Assembly: GCA_000173115.1 (NCBI GenBank)
Contig: ABVW01000002.1
Span: forward strand, 118,358 to 182,357
Direction: 5' to 3'
DNA length: 64,000 nucleotides
Source: Flavobacteria bacterium MS024-3C
Lineage (GTDB): Bacteria > Bacteroidota > Bacteroidia > Flavobacteriales > Flavobacteriaceae
The translations under genes were made by a program, and so were the position numbers. Below are positions 24,997 to 33,695 of this stretch, one piece after another; the first letter of the stretch is position 1; each line of letters starts with the position of its first letter. The notes under the pieces are model-generated. The model made no database searches, was not told where the DNA came from, and was given only the letters and a program-made list of their open reading frames with translations.

Positions 24997-26202
24997 ATGA
25001 CTTCTTTTGGTATTATCAAAGAGCGAAAAAATCCACCGGACAAAAGAGTTGTACTTACGCCTGAATTTTGTCAAGTCATTAAGGATGAGTATTCTAATGC
25101 ACAAATAATTGTAGAGCCCTCGGATATAAGGGTTTTTAAAGACCATGAATATCAAGAAAAAGGGCTGCTTGTTTCCGCTTCAATGGAAGACTGTGAAGTG
25201 CTTTTAGGGGTTAAAGAAGTTCCTATTGAGGCGCTTATTGCGAATAAAAAATACTTTTTCTTTTCTCATACGATTAAAAAGCAAGCTTATAACAGGGATT
25301 TATTAAGGGCGGTGCTGGAAAAAAACATCAGTCTTTTTGACCATGAGGTCATTACGTCGGCCAGAGGCCAAAGACTCGTTGCTTTTGGAAGGTATGCCGG
25401 ATTGGTAGGTGCTTACAATGGACTAAGAGCCTATGGTTTAAAGCATGAATTGTTTGAATTGCCTAAAGCCAGTGATTTAAGGGATCTAGAGGCACTTATA
25501 GCTGCTATTAAGTCGGTTACACTCCCTCCAATTAAAGTAGTACTTACAGGAGTAGGAAGGGTTGGCAGTGGTGCTGCTGAATTATTAGACGCTGCCGGGG
25601 TATTGAAAGTGTGCCCGGATCATTTTATGGGAAGGCATTTTACAGGCCCTGTTTATACGCAGATAGATGTCTTAGAATACAACAAGCGAAGTGACGGACT
25701 TGTTGGCGACAAAAAGGATTTTTTTGACAATCCAGAAGCTTATGTCTCGAACTTTTTACCTTACACCGAAGAAGCAGATGTTTTTATTGCAGGACATTTT
25801 TACGGTCAAGGGGCTCCGGCATTTTTTAAACTCAAAGACATTCAGGGTCCTCATTTTAAAGTGTCTGTAATAGCAGATGTGAGCTGCGATATTGGTCACC
25901 CAATTCCAACAACCCTTAGGGCGAGTACCATTGCAGATCCAATTTATGGCATAGATAGAGAGACAGGTAAAGAAATAGATTTTATGCACCCAAATGCCAT
26001 AGCTGTTATGGCAGTAGACAACCTTCCTTGTGAATTGCCAAGAGATGCCTCTGAGGGTTTTGGCGCTGCTTTTTTAACCCATGTAATTCCTGCATTTTTT
26101 AATGGAGATAAAGACGGTGTTTTAGCAAGGGCTCAAATGACCAAAAACGGAAAGCTCACAGATCGCTACAGCTATCTAGCGTCTTATGTCAATGGGAAAT
26201 AG
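24997..26202 (+). CDS. AlaDH/PNT-type or saccharopine-dehydrogenase-like NAD(P) oxidoreductase
   Basis: 401 residues. The N-terminal domain begins SFGIIKERKNPPDKRVVLTP, the alanine-dehydrogenase/transhydrogenase pattern (I-K-E, R-V-x-L-T-P), with SHTIKKQ in the position of the substrate-binding HxxxKQ of this family. The Rossmann motif is VVLTGVGRVGSGAAELLDAAGV. The C-terminal part (ADVSCDIGHPIPTT, AVDNLPCELPRDASEGF) is like LYS1-type saccharopine dehydrogenases and their bacterial relatives. It probably acts on an amino acid or an imine of one; alanine, saccharopine or another substrate cannot be told apart. Convergent with kdsA, three bases apart. Confidence 0.8.
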   Translation: MTSFGIIKERKNPPDKRVVLTPEFCQVIKDEYSNAQIIVEPSDIRVFKDHEYQEKGLLVSASMEDCEVLLGVKEVPIEALIANKKYFFFSHTIKKQAYNRDLLRAVLEKNISLFDHEVITSARGQRLVAFGRYAGLVGAYNGLRAYGLKHELFELPKASDLRDLEALIAAIKSVTLPPIKVVLTGVGRVGSGAAELLDAAGVLKVCPDHFMGRHFTGPVYTQIDVLEYNKRSDGLVGDKKDFFDNPEAYVSNFLPYTEEADVFIAGHFYGQGAPAFFKLKDIQGPHFKVSVIADVSCDIGHPIPTTLRASTIADPIYGIDRETGKEIDFMHPNAIAVMAVDNLPCELPRDASEGFGAAFLTHVIPAFFNGDKDGVLARAQMTKNGKLTDRYSYLASYVNGK

Positions 26203-26204
26203 GC

Positions 26205-27026
26205 CTACTTAAGGCCCTTAACGGTTTTTCTGATAGCCACTAAATTGGTCAGTAGTCTTTCTAGGTGGTCTATATGAAGCATGTTCGCTCCGTCGCTTTT
26301 GGCGTTAGAGGGGTCAAAATGGGTTTCAATAAATATGCCGTCGGCTCCGGTAGCAATTCCGGCCCTTGCGATGGTTTCAATCATGTCTGGTCTGCCGCCA
26401 GTCACGCCGGAAGTTTGATTGGGTTGTTGTAAAGAGTGGGTTACATCTAATACAACAGGTGCGTAGGCTTTCATGGTGGGTATTCCCCTAAAGTCTACCA
26501 CCATATCTTGGTAGCCAAACATGGTACCTCTGTCGGTAATGGCTACTTGATTATTTCCACTGTCCAATACTTTTTGAACGGCATGTTTCATGCTCTCTGG
26601 GCTCATGAACTGCCCCTTTTTAAGGTTCACTACTTTTCCTGTTTTAGCAGCTGCCACCACTAAGTCTGTTTGTCTTACTAAAAAAGCAGGTATCTGTAAT
26701 ACGTCTACGTATTGTGCGGCTAAAGCGGCATCTGATATTTCATGAATATCTGTAACTGTGGGTACGCCAAAGGTCTGAGATACTTTTTGTAAAATTTTTA
26801 AGGCCTTTTCATCTCCAATACCGGTAAAAGAATCTACCCTAGAGCGGTTGGCTTTTTTAAAACTTCCTTTAAAGATATAAGGAATCTCTAAAGCGTCTGT
26901 TATACGAACAATTTTCTCTGCAATTCTAAGCGCCATATCTTCTCCTTCAATGGCACAAGGACCAGATAAAAGAAAGAAATTATCACTTTTAGTGTGCTTA
27001 ATCTGTGGAATTAAATCTAATTGCAT
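26205..27026 (-). CDS. kdsA: 3-deoxy-8-phosphooctulonate synthase
   Basis: Condenses phosphoenolpyruvate with arabinose-5-phosphate to make KDO-8-phosphate, precursor of the lipopolysaccharide inner core; cytoplasmic. 273 residues. Seen: LLSGPCAIEGEDMA, YIFKGSFKKANRS, TDIHEISDAALAAQYVDVLQIPAFL, LKKGQFMSPESM, DRGTMFGY, DVTHSLQQPNQTSGVTGG and IETHFDPSNAKSDG. The ATG at 27026 is chosen because a -7 box overlaps the alternative TTG at 27047, which therefore lies upstream of the transcript. Confidence 0.96.
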   Translation of the reverse strand: MQLDLIPQIKHTKSDNFFLLSGPCAIEGEDMALRIAEKIVRITDALEIPYIFKGSFKKANRSRVDSFTGIGDEKALKILQKVSQTFGVPTVTDIHEISDAALAAQYVDVLQIPAFLVRQTDLVVAAAKTGKVVNLKKGQFMSPESMKHAVQKVLDSGNNQVAITDRGTMFGYQDMVVDFRGIPTMKAYAPVVLDVTHSLQQPNQTSGVTGGRPDMIETIARAGIATGADGIFIETHFDPSNAKSDGANMLHIDHLERLLTNLVAIRKTVKGLK

Positions 27027-27044
27027 AAGAACTGTTTTAAAGGG

Positions 27045-27052
27045 CAAAGATA
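27045..27052 (-). promoter_or_regulatory. -7 box of kdsA promoter; decides the start
   Basis: Minus-strand TATCTTTG ends 18 bases before the kdsA ATG. The longer open frame would begin with a TTG inside this box, which argues for the ATG at 27026. Confidence 0.65.
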
Positions 27053-27171
27053 TTCCTTTTTTATCTATTTACACCCAAGGGTTTCTTTCACTCAGGCAAA
27101 CTAATCCCGCAACGAACAGGCTTAAAACAATAAAAAAACAAATTAATTAACCACCTGATTAAAAATAGGAG

Positions 27172-27179
27172 TATCTTTG
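27172..27179 (+). promoter_or_regulatory. -7 box of typA promoter
   Basis: TATCTTTG matches TAnnTTTG and leaves a leader of roughly 38 bases before the typA ATG. The leader contains a short TTAGC/GCTAA inverted repeat (CGCTTAGCGAAGCTAAG region). Confidence 0.6.
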
Positions 27180-27221
27180 CGCGCGCTTAGCGAAGCTAAG
27201 TAATCTATAAATAAGCACTTT

Positions 27222-29021
27222 ATGTCTAATACAAAGAACATTGCCATTATTGCCCACGTAGACCACGGAAAGACCACCTTGGTAGACAAAATCATGTACC
27301 ACTGTCAGTTATTTCGTGAAAACCAACAAACTGGAGACCTCATTCTAGACAACAATGATTTGGAAAGAGAACGTGGAATTACCATTGTATCTAAAAACGT
27401 TTCAGTTCAATACAAAGGAACTAAGATTAATATTATTGACACTCCAGGTCACGCAGATTTTGGCGGAGAGGTAGAGCGTGTGTTAAATATGGCAGATGGT
27501 GTGTTGTTATTGGTAGATGCCTTTGAAGGGCCTATGCCTCAGACTAGATTTGTATTGCAGAAAGCTATTAACTTAGGCTTAAAGCCTTGTGTGGTGATCA
27601 ATAAAGTAGACAAAGAAAACTGTACGCCAGAAGAGGTGCACGAAAAAGTCTTTGACCTCATGTATGAATTGGGTGCAGAAGAGTGGCAGTTAGATTTTCC
27701 AACTGTTTACGGTTCAGCTAAGAACAACTGGATGAGCGACGACCCTAAAAATATTACAGAAAATATAGAGCCCCTTTTAGATATGGTTATTGAGCATATT
27801 CCAACCTTTGAAGTGAAGGAAGGAAATACGCAAATGTTAATTACCTCTTTAGATTTTTCTTCATTTACGGGAAGAATCGCGATTGGTCGTTTACAGAGAG
27901 GGACTTTAAAAGAAGGCCAGCCCATTTCTTTGGTTAAAAGAGATGGAAGTATTGTGAAATCAAGAATTAAGGAATTGTATACTTTTGAAGGTTTGGGCCG
28001 TTTAAAAGTACCAGAGGTAATAGCTGGAGATATTTGTGCCCTAGTAGGTATTGAAGGATTTGAGATAGGAGATACTGTGGCAGATTTCGAGGCACCAGAA
28101 AAATTGGCGTCTATTGCCATAGATGAACCCACTATGAGTATGTTGTTTACTATTAACGACAGCCCATTCTTTGGAAAAGATGGAAAGTTTGTAACGTCTA
28201 GACACATCAAAGAGCGTTTGACCAGAGAGCTAGAGAAGAATTTAGCCCTAAGGGTAAACGAAACAGATTCAGCAGACAAGTTTTTGGTTTTTGGACGTGG
28301 GGTATTGCACCTTTCTGTACTTATTGAAACCATGAGAAGAGAAGGCTACGAGCTTCAGATTGGTCAGCCTCAAGTAATTATCAAAGAAATTGACGGTGTT
28401 AAATGTGAACCTATTGAGTTCTTGACTATTGACTTACCAGAATCAGTTTCTGGAAGGGCAGTAGAGATGGTTTCAATGAGAAAAGGAGAAATGACTTCTA
28501 TGGAAGCCAAAGGAGAGAGAATGGTGTGTGAGTTTTTAATCCCTTCTAGAGGTATTATTGGGCTTAGAAACCAATTATTAACGGCTACTGCAGGTGAGGC
28601 TATTATGGCGCACAGGTTTTTGGAGTATCAGCCTATGAAAGGCGACATTCCAATGAGACAAAACGGATCACTAGTTTCTATGGAATTAGGAAAAGCCATC
28701 CCTTACTCAATAGATAAACTTCAGGATAGAGGTAAGTTTTTCGTAGATCCAGGAGAAGATATTTATGAAGGCCAAGTGATTGGTGAGAACTCTCGTGGAG
28801 ACGACATGGCGGTTAACGTAACTAAAACAAAGAAGCTCTCTAACGTACGTTCTTCTGGAGCAGACGACAAGGCTAAGATTGTACCTGCTATTAAATTCTC
28901 TTTAGAAGAGGCTTTAGAATACATCCAAAAAGATGAATACGTAGAGGTAACACCAAAGTTCTTAAGGTTGAGAAAAATACACCTTACAGAAGTAGATAGA
29001 AAGAGAAATAAAATTGCCTAA
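27222..29021 (+). CDS. typA: Ribosome-associated translational GTPase TypA/BipA
   Basis: 599 residues of the EF-G-like GTPase family, binding the 70S ribosome and needed for some stress and low-temperature growth. Seen: P-loop AHVDHGKTTLVDKIM, switch-region RGITIVSKN, DTPGHADFGGEVERVLNMADG and NKVDKENC in the G domain (1-200), a beta-barrel domain II, EF-G-like domains III and V, and the BipA C-terminal domain with GRGVLHLSVLIETMRREGYE and FLIPSRGIIGLRNQLLTAT. Own promoter and a strong terminator make it monocistronic. Confidence 0.97.
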   Translation: MSNTKNIAIIAHVDHGKTTLVDKIMYHCQLFRENQQTGDLILDNNDLERERGITIVSKNVSVQYKGTKINIIDTPGHADFGGEVERVLNMADGVLLLVDAFEGPMPQTRFVLQKAINLGLKPCVVINKVDKENCTPEEVHEKVFDLMYELGAEEWQLDFPTVYGSAKNNWMSDDPKNITENIEPLLDMVIEHIPTFEVKEGNTQMLITSLDFSSFTGRIAIGRLQRGTLKEGQPISLVKRDGSIVKSRIKELYTFEGLGRLKVPEVIAGDICALVGIEGFEIGDTVADFEAPEKLASIAIDEPTMSMLFTINDSPFFGKDGKFVTSRHIKERLTRELEKNLALRVNETDSADKFLVFGRGVLHLSVLIETMRREGYELQIGQPQVIIKEIDGVKCEPIEFLTIDLPESVSGRAVEMVSMRKGEMTSMEAKGERMVCEFLIPSRGIIGLRNQLLTATAGEAIMAHRFLEYQPMKGDIPMRQNGSLVSMELGKAIPYSIDKLQDRGKFFVDPGEDIYEGQVIGENSRGDDMAVNVTKTKKLSNVRSSGADDKAKIVPAIKFSLEEALEYIQKDEYVEVTPKFLRLRKIHLTEVDRKRNKIA

Positions 29022-29040
29022 TCGCAATTTGAATGTATAG

Positions 29041-29068
29041 AAAAGGCCCGCTTTTAGCGGGCCTTTTT
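29041..29068. terminator. Bidirectional terminator typA / sugar kinase
   Basis: AAAAGGCCCGCT and AGCGGGCCTTTT form a perfect 12-bp stem with a TTT loop, flanked by A and T runs, between two convergent genes. Confidence 0.88.
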
Positions 29069-29089
29069 ATTTTTAAAATAGTGATATGA

Positions 29090-29827
29090 CTATTTCTGTA
29101 CCGCGCCCATAGCCGCACCAATAATCCCCGCCTGATTTAAAAATTCAGCAGGTAAAATAGGGGTTTCAATAGAGATGTGTTCAGAAAATCGTTCCCAATC
29201 CTTGGAAGTTCCGCCCCCAACAATAATGAGGTCTGGTGCGCATATAATCTCTACGTATTCTAGAAAAGTATTGAATCGCTTGGCCCATCTTTTAAAGGAG
29301 AGCATTTCTTTTTCTTTGGCTGCCGCCGATGCCCACAACTCAATCTTATCGTAACTTTTATAAGGAATCTGTCCCAACTCAAAATTGGGAATGAGCTTCC
29401 CGTCTAGAAAAGCGCCACTGCCAAGTCCCGTTCCAATGGTGACCATCATGACCAGTCCTTTTTTGTCTTTACCGGCTCCAAAAGCCATTTCTGCAGTGGC
29501 TGCAGCGTCTGCATCATTGTTTACAAATACCTTAGCGCCTGTATGTCTTTCAAAAAGACCAATGATATTAACGCCTACCCATGATTTGTGAAGGTTTCCT
29601 TTGCTCTTGCAAATGCCTTTTTTTACAATACTGGGAAAACCCACGCCAATGGGTCCTGAATAATCGAAGTGTTTGGCAATTTGTGCTACTACCTCTGCCA
29701 TTTCTTCTGGCTTTCTGGAGCTAGGTGTAGGGATTCTAAACCGATCTGTAAGCATGGCCCCAGTTTGTGTATTGACCAATGCGCCTTTAATTCCCGAACC
29801 TCCAATGTCTATTCCTAGTACTTCCAT
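29090..29827 (-). CDS. ROK-family kinase, polyphosphate-glucokinase-like
   Basis: 245 residues. The N-terminal phosphate-binding loop GIDIGGSGIKGALVN, the central VNNDADAAATAEMAFGAG with a catalytic aspartate, TIGTGLGSGAFLDGKLIPNFELG and the late IIVGGGTSKDW identify an ASKHA-fold ROK sugar kinase. The short length and lack of the ROK zinc cysteine cluster fit polyphosphate glucokinases, so glucose phosphorylation using polyphosphate or ATP is the best guess. The ATG at 29827 is preferred; the frame could start at 29848. It follows the FtsE-like gene by 42 bases on the same strand. Confidence 0.82.
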   Translation of the reverse strand: MEVLGIDIGGSGIKGALVNTQTGAMLTDRFRIPTPSSRKPEEMAEVVAQIAKHFDYSGPIGVGFPSIVKKGICKSKGNLHKSWVGVNIIGLFERHTGAKVFVNNDADAAATAEMAFGAGKDKKGLVMMVTIGTGLGSGAFLDGKLIPNFELGQIPYKSYDKIELWASAAAKEKEMLSFKRWAKRFNTFLEYVEIICAPDLIIVGGGTSKDWERFSEHISIETPILPAEFLNQAGIIGAAMGAVQK

Positions 29828-29869
29828 GTATGCGTAGTGCTTTAGCAAAACAAAGAAACAAAAAAAATA

Positions 29870-30553
29870 TCACAGCGCTTTTTGAACCACCTCAAAGATT
29901 TTGCTGTCTTCGCATTTTAGGGTTTTGAAGGGGAATTTTAAAAGCAGTGCATAGTCATGGGTGACCATTAAAATGGTTTTGCCATTTTGGTGAATCTCTG
30001 TGAGGACTTTCATGACCTCTGCACTTGTTTGAGGGTCTAGATTTCCAGTAGGTTCATCTGCTAAGATCAATTCAGGGTCATTGAGTAGCGCCCTGGCAAT
30101 GGCAATTCGTTGTTGCTCCCCGCCGGAGAGTTCGTGGGGGTATTTAAAGCCTTTGGTTTTCATGCCTACTTTATCCAATACATCATTGGCTTTTTCTTCC
30201 ATCCTTAAAGTGTCTGTCCAGCCGGTAGCTTTGAGTACAAAGAGCAGGTTGTTTAAAACAGATCTGTCTGGAAGGAGTTTAAAGTCTTGGAATACAATGC
30301 CTATTTTACGCCTTAGAAAAGGAATATCGGCCTCTTTGAGGCCAACCAAATTAATGCCTACAATATGGCCAGAGCCCTGCTTTAGAGGAATTTCTCCGTA
30401 AAGCGTTTTCATTAGGCTGCTCTTTCCGCTTCCTGTTTTTCCAATCAGGTAAGTGAAAGTCCCTTTTTCTAGGCGAAGGGAAACATCCTGAAGGACCATA
30501 TTTTGATCCTGAAAAATTGTCGCGTGTTGAATGTCTAAAATTGGCGTGGGCAT
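29870..30553 (-). CDS. ftsE: FtsE-like ABC ATPase
   Basis: 227 residues, a stand-alone ABC ATPase. Walker A GKTGSGKSSLMKTLYG, Q-loop VFQDFKLLPDRSVLNN, signature LSGGEQQRIAIARALL, Walker B LILADEPTGNLD and the switch histidine MVTHDY. The FQDFKLL and DRSVLNN wording is typical of FtsE, which with FtsX activates cell-wall hydrolases at the division site; LolD is the main alternative. No ftsX gene is adjacent. Divergent from the TPR gene. Confidence 0.85.
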   Translation of the reverse strand: MPTPILDIQHATIFQDQNMVLQDVSLRLEKGTFTYLIGKTGSGKSSLMKTLYGEIPLKQGSGHIVGINLVGLKEADIPFLRRKIGIVFQDFKLLPDRSVLNNLLFVLKATGWTDTLRMEEKANDVLDKVGMKTKGFKYPHELSGGEQQRIAIARALLNDPELILADEPTGNLDPQTSAEVMKVLTEIHQNGKTILMVTHDYALLLKFPFKTLKCEDSKIFEVVQKAL

Positions 30554-30683
30554 CTGTTAAAATTGTGGATATAAATGTACTAAGTTCTTTTGTAACCCGC
30601 TCTAGGTTTTTTAATTTTCCGTTCCTTTATACTTTAATTAAAAATGAAGCGTTTAGATTGTGAGTTCCCTTTTTAATAGTGTT

Positions 30684-33600
30684 ATGTCCATGAGATTGTC
30701 TCTTTTTAGTCGTTGTTTATTAGTGCTGTTATTAGCACCTATCTCCCTTTTAGCACAAGTTCATTTAGGAGATTCTCATGCCCAACAACAGTTGAATGTG
30801 GCCCAACAATGGCTTCAAGGCAAACGCTATTCTGTGGTGGCAGCGATAGTGGTTGATTTAAAAGACCATCCAGATAAAGTGGTGGCCCAAAAAGCGGCAG
30901 AAATAGAGGTGTTGGCTGCCATTGGCATGGAAGATTCTAAAGCCATATCTCTCGCCTCAGATTTTGTAAAAAACTACCCGAATGCCTTAGGGGCCAATCA
31001 GATTTATTTTAAAGCAGGGGGGGCTTTTTTTAAGGTAGGCCAATATTCAAAAGCATTGCCTTGGTTTCAAAAAGTCACTATTGGAGGTCTTTCCACAAAG
31101 GAACAACAGGATTATTATTTTTATTATGGCTATTGTAAATTCGCGAGTAAAGACTACAAAGCCGCAGAAGATCTGTTTAGTAAAATATTAGTTAGCAGCG
31201 ATTATGCAAAAGCAGTTGTTTATTACAAAGCCTATATGGCCTATGCCTCTGGAGATTATAAAATTGCTAAGGATTTGTTTCAAAGTGATTTTTCAGGTTT
31301 AAAAACAGACAGGCTTCCTTATTTTATGGCCGACATTTATTTTAGAGAAGGCAACTATCAGTCTGCCATTCAGTCTGCAATAGGCTACTTGCCCAAGGCC
31401 AATAGATCGGAAGTCTCCCAGTTGAGTAAGGTATTAGGAGAGGCGTATTTTAGCCTTCAGCAGTATGAAAAAGCCATCCCGTATTTACTAGATTATAGGG
31501 GGAATAGAAGGGTTTGGCGTGCAGAGGATTACTATCAATTAGGGTATTGTTATTATATAACGGGCCAATCAAAAGAAGCCATTGCCCAGCTCAATAAGAT
31601 TCTCAGCCAAGAAACAGATTTGGTTCAGAACGCTTATTATTTGTTGGCTGCAGCTTATTTAAAAGAAGGCCAAAAATCGCAGGCACTCAATGCATTTAAG
31701 CGAGCGGCAGACCTTAATTTTAACATAGAAATTCAAAAAGAAGCCCGCTATAATTATGCCCAACTCAGCTATGAAATTGGGAACCCTTATGCATCCCTTC
31801 AGGAAGTTTTTGACCAATTTATCAGGGCTTATCCCAAAGATTCAAGAACAGCATCACTAGAGGAATTACTTCTGGAGGCCAGTTTGTCAGAGGGGGACTT
31901 CAAGGGCGCTTTGGCGCTTTTGGCCCAACGGAATCCAAACGATATAAAGGCCAGACAACAGATAGGCTTACAGGCAGGACTCATGGCCATTGACCAAAAG
32001 CAAATGACTTTGGCTCAAGGCTATTTTGAGGCACTTATTGCCCTAGACACCTATTCAGAAGCAGCGGTAGAAGCGCTTTTTTGGCAGTCCGAACTAGCCC
32101 TAAGAACCTATGCGTATTCTAATGCATTTGACTATTTAGCAGCCATAAAAAATGAATCGCTATTGCCGGATCGATTGCGCTTATTACTCCCCTACCAAAA
32201 GGGATATGCTTTTTTTAAAACAAAAGAATTTACAAAGTCCATTACTGCTTTTAAGCAATTTATAAGCCAGACCCAGTCAATGACTGAATTGGAGACAGAG
32301 CGGAACCAAGCAGCCCTGAGAATAGCAGACGCCTATTACAGCAGTGGCCAATTTTCAAAAGCCATTTCTAGTTATGTATCCGTAGCGCGGGAGCAGCCCC
32401 AAGCAGTCCCTTATGCTTTATTCAACGAGGCTATGGCACAAGGATTAAATGGAAACACAGCAAAAAAAATAGCCTTATTGGTATCCTTTTCTACCCGTTT
32501 TCCAGGGCACAGTTATCTGCCAAAAGTCTATTTAGAATTGGGACTTAGTGAAGCAGCACAAGAAAGAAACTCAGAGGCAATCACTTATTTTGACCTTCTT
32601 ATAAAGGAATTCCCCAATAGTGACCTACTGCCTCAGGCCATGCTTAGAAAAGGATTGTTACAGTTTAATTTATCACAAGCAGACGCGTCTTTAAAAACAC
32701 TCCAAGACTTGGTGAATCGTTTTCCAAAATCGGCTTCTTTTTCTCAAGCTGTTTCTGCAGCCAAACGAATTTATATTGATCAGGGGCGTTTAAGTGATTA
32801 CAGAAAATGGGTGGGCCAGTTTAATTTGCCCCAAGAATCTGAAGCCTCTTTAGAAAAACAGACCTATGATCAATTAAACAGGACTTTGGGATCTCTGAGT
32901 CAAGCAGAACAAATCAGCAAATTCGAACAGTATTTAAAAGATTTTCCCAATGGAGCAAATGCTTTAAGTATCAGTTATAATTTAGCGCTTTTATATACCG
33001 AGACAGCTCAAGATAGCAAAGCATTTCCGCTTTATGATATTGTTGCCAAGGCACAGTCTATACACGCAGAAGCAGCTTTAGTGGCTTATATAAAACTGCA
33101 ATTAGAAAACGGCTTAGGGGAAAATCCAGAAACCCCTTTAAAACAATTGTTGTCTAGGTCACAAGACCCAGCGAACAAGGCCTATGCCTTGTCTAACCTC
33201 ATGCGTTTGAGTTATGAGGACCAATCTTTAGAAGCTGCCTTAACCTATGCCCAAGAGGTTATGGCTCTTGCTGAGGTGCCAGAAGAAATAAAGCAAGACG
33301 CACAAATTACGTTGGCTAGAGGAGCAAATAATAAAGGAGATACTCAAGCGGCCATTGCAGCTTATGAATCACTTAGAGGTTCCGCTTCAGGGGCCTTGGT
33401 GGCAGAATCTTTGTATTGGCTGGCCTACTATAAAAATGCGTCGGCAAATTATGAGGCTTCCAATGAATTGGTGCTTGAACTGGCCAGTGATTATGGGTCC
33501 TTTAAGTTGTGGTCTGCTAAAGGGCTGTTGCTTATGGGAGATAATTTTTATGCTTTAGAAGATTTATTTCAGGCCCAGTATTTGTGGCAGAATGTATTAG

Positions 33601-33695
33601 AAAATTTTCCACAATACCCAGAATTAATTAGGGAAGCAGAAACAAAAATAGCCCAATTAGAAGACGCCAAATTAAATGATGATACAGATGCTTAA
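30684..33695 (+). CDS. Large exported TPR-repeat protein
   Basis: 1003 residues with a signal peptide (MSMRLSLFSRCLLVLLLAP, cleavage near SLLAQ). The mature protein is almost entirely tandem helical tetratricopeptide repeats, seen as recurring A-L-x-Y-x-K/A-A patterns such as YSKALPWFQKV, YEKAIPYLLDYRG, SKEAIAQLNKIL and NSEAITYFDLLIKEFPNS (BamD/YbgF-like). A periplasmic scaffold is likely. Starts at 30684 or 30690 place the signal peptide at the N-terminus, better than the GTG at 30660. The stop overlaps the barrel gene by eight bases, so the two are coupled and probably form a complex. Confidence 0.85.
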   Translation: MSMRLSLFSRCLLVLLLAPISLLAQVHLGDSHAQQQLNVAQQWLQGKRYSVVAAIVVDLKDHPDKVVAQKAAEIEVLAAIGMEDSKAISLASDFVKNYPNALGANQIYFKAGGAFFKVGQYSKALPWFQKVTIGGLSTKEQQDYYFYYGYCKFASKDYKAAEDLFSKILVSSDYAKAVVYYKAYMAYASGDYKIAKDLFQSDFSGLKTDRLPYFMADIYFREGNYQSAIQSAIGYLPKANRSEVSQLSKVLGEAYFSLQQYEKAIPYLLDYRGNRRVWRAEDYYQLGYCYYITGQSKEAIAQLNKILSQETDLVQNAYYLLAAAYLKEGQKSQALNAFKRAADLNFNIEIQKEARYNYAQLSYEIGNPYASLQEVFDQFIRAYPKDSRTASLEELLLEASLSEGDFKGALALLAQRNPNDIKARQQIGLQAGLMAIDQKQMTLAQGYFEALIALDTYSEAAVEALFWQSELALRTYAYSNAFDYLAAIKNESLLPDRLRLLLPYQKGYAFFKTKEFTKSITAFKQFISQTQSMTELETERNQAALRIADAYYSSGQFSKAISSYVSVAREQPQAVPYALFNEAMAQGLNGNTAKKIALLVSFSTRFPGHSYLPKVYLELGLSEAAQERNSEAITYFDLLIKEFPNSDLLPQAMLRKGLLQFNLSQADASLKTLQDLVNRFPKSASFSQAVSAAKRIYIDQGRLSDYRKWVGQFNLPQESEASLEKQTYDQLNRTLGSLSQAEQISKFEQYLKDFPNGANALSISYNLALLYTETAQDSKAFPLYDIVAKAQSIHAEAALVAYIKLQLENGLGENPETPLKQLLSRSQDPANKAYALSNLMRLSYEDQSLEAALTYAQEVMALAEVPEEIKQDAQITLARGANNKGDTQAAIAAYESLRGSASGALVAESLYWLAYYKNASANYEASNELVLELASDYGSFKLWSAKGLLLMGDNFYALEDLFQAQYLWQNVLENFPQYPELIREAETKIAQLEDAKLNDDTDA

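Noticed and set aside
27707..28333. Long minus-strand open frame inside typA
   Set aside because: Antisense shadow of a highly conserved gene with no independent support.
30660..30683. GTG start of the TPR gene at 30660
   Set aside because: The signal peptide begins at or just after the ATG at 30684; the extra residues break the usual signal layout.
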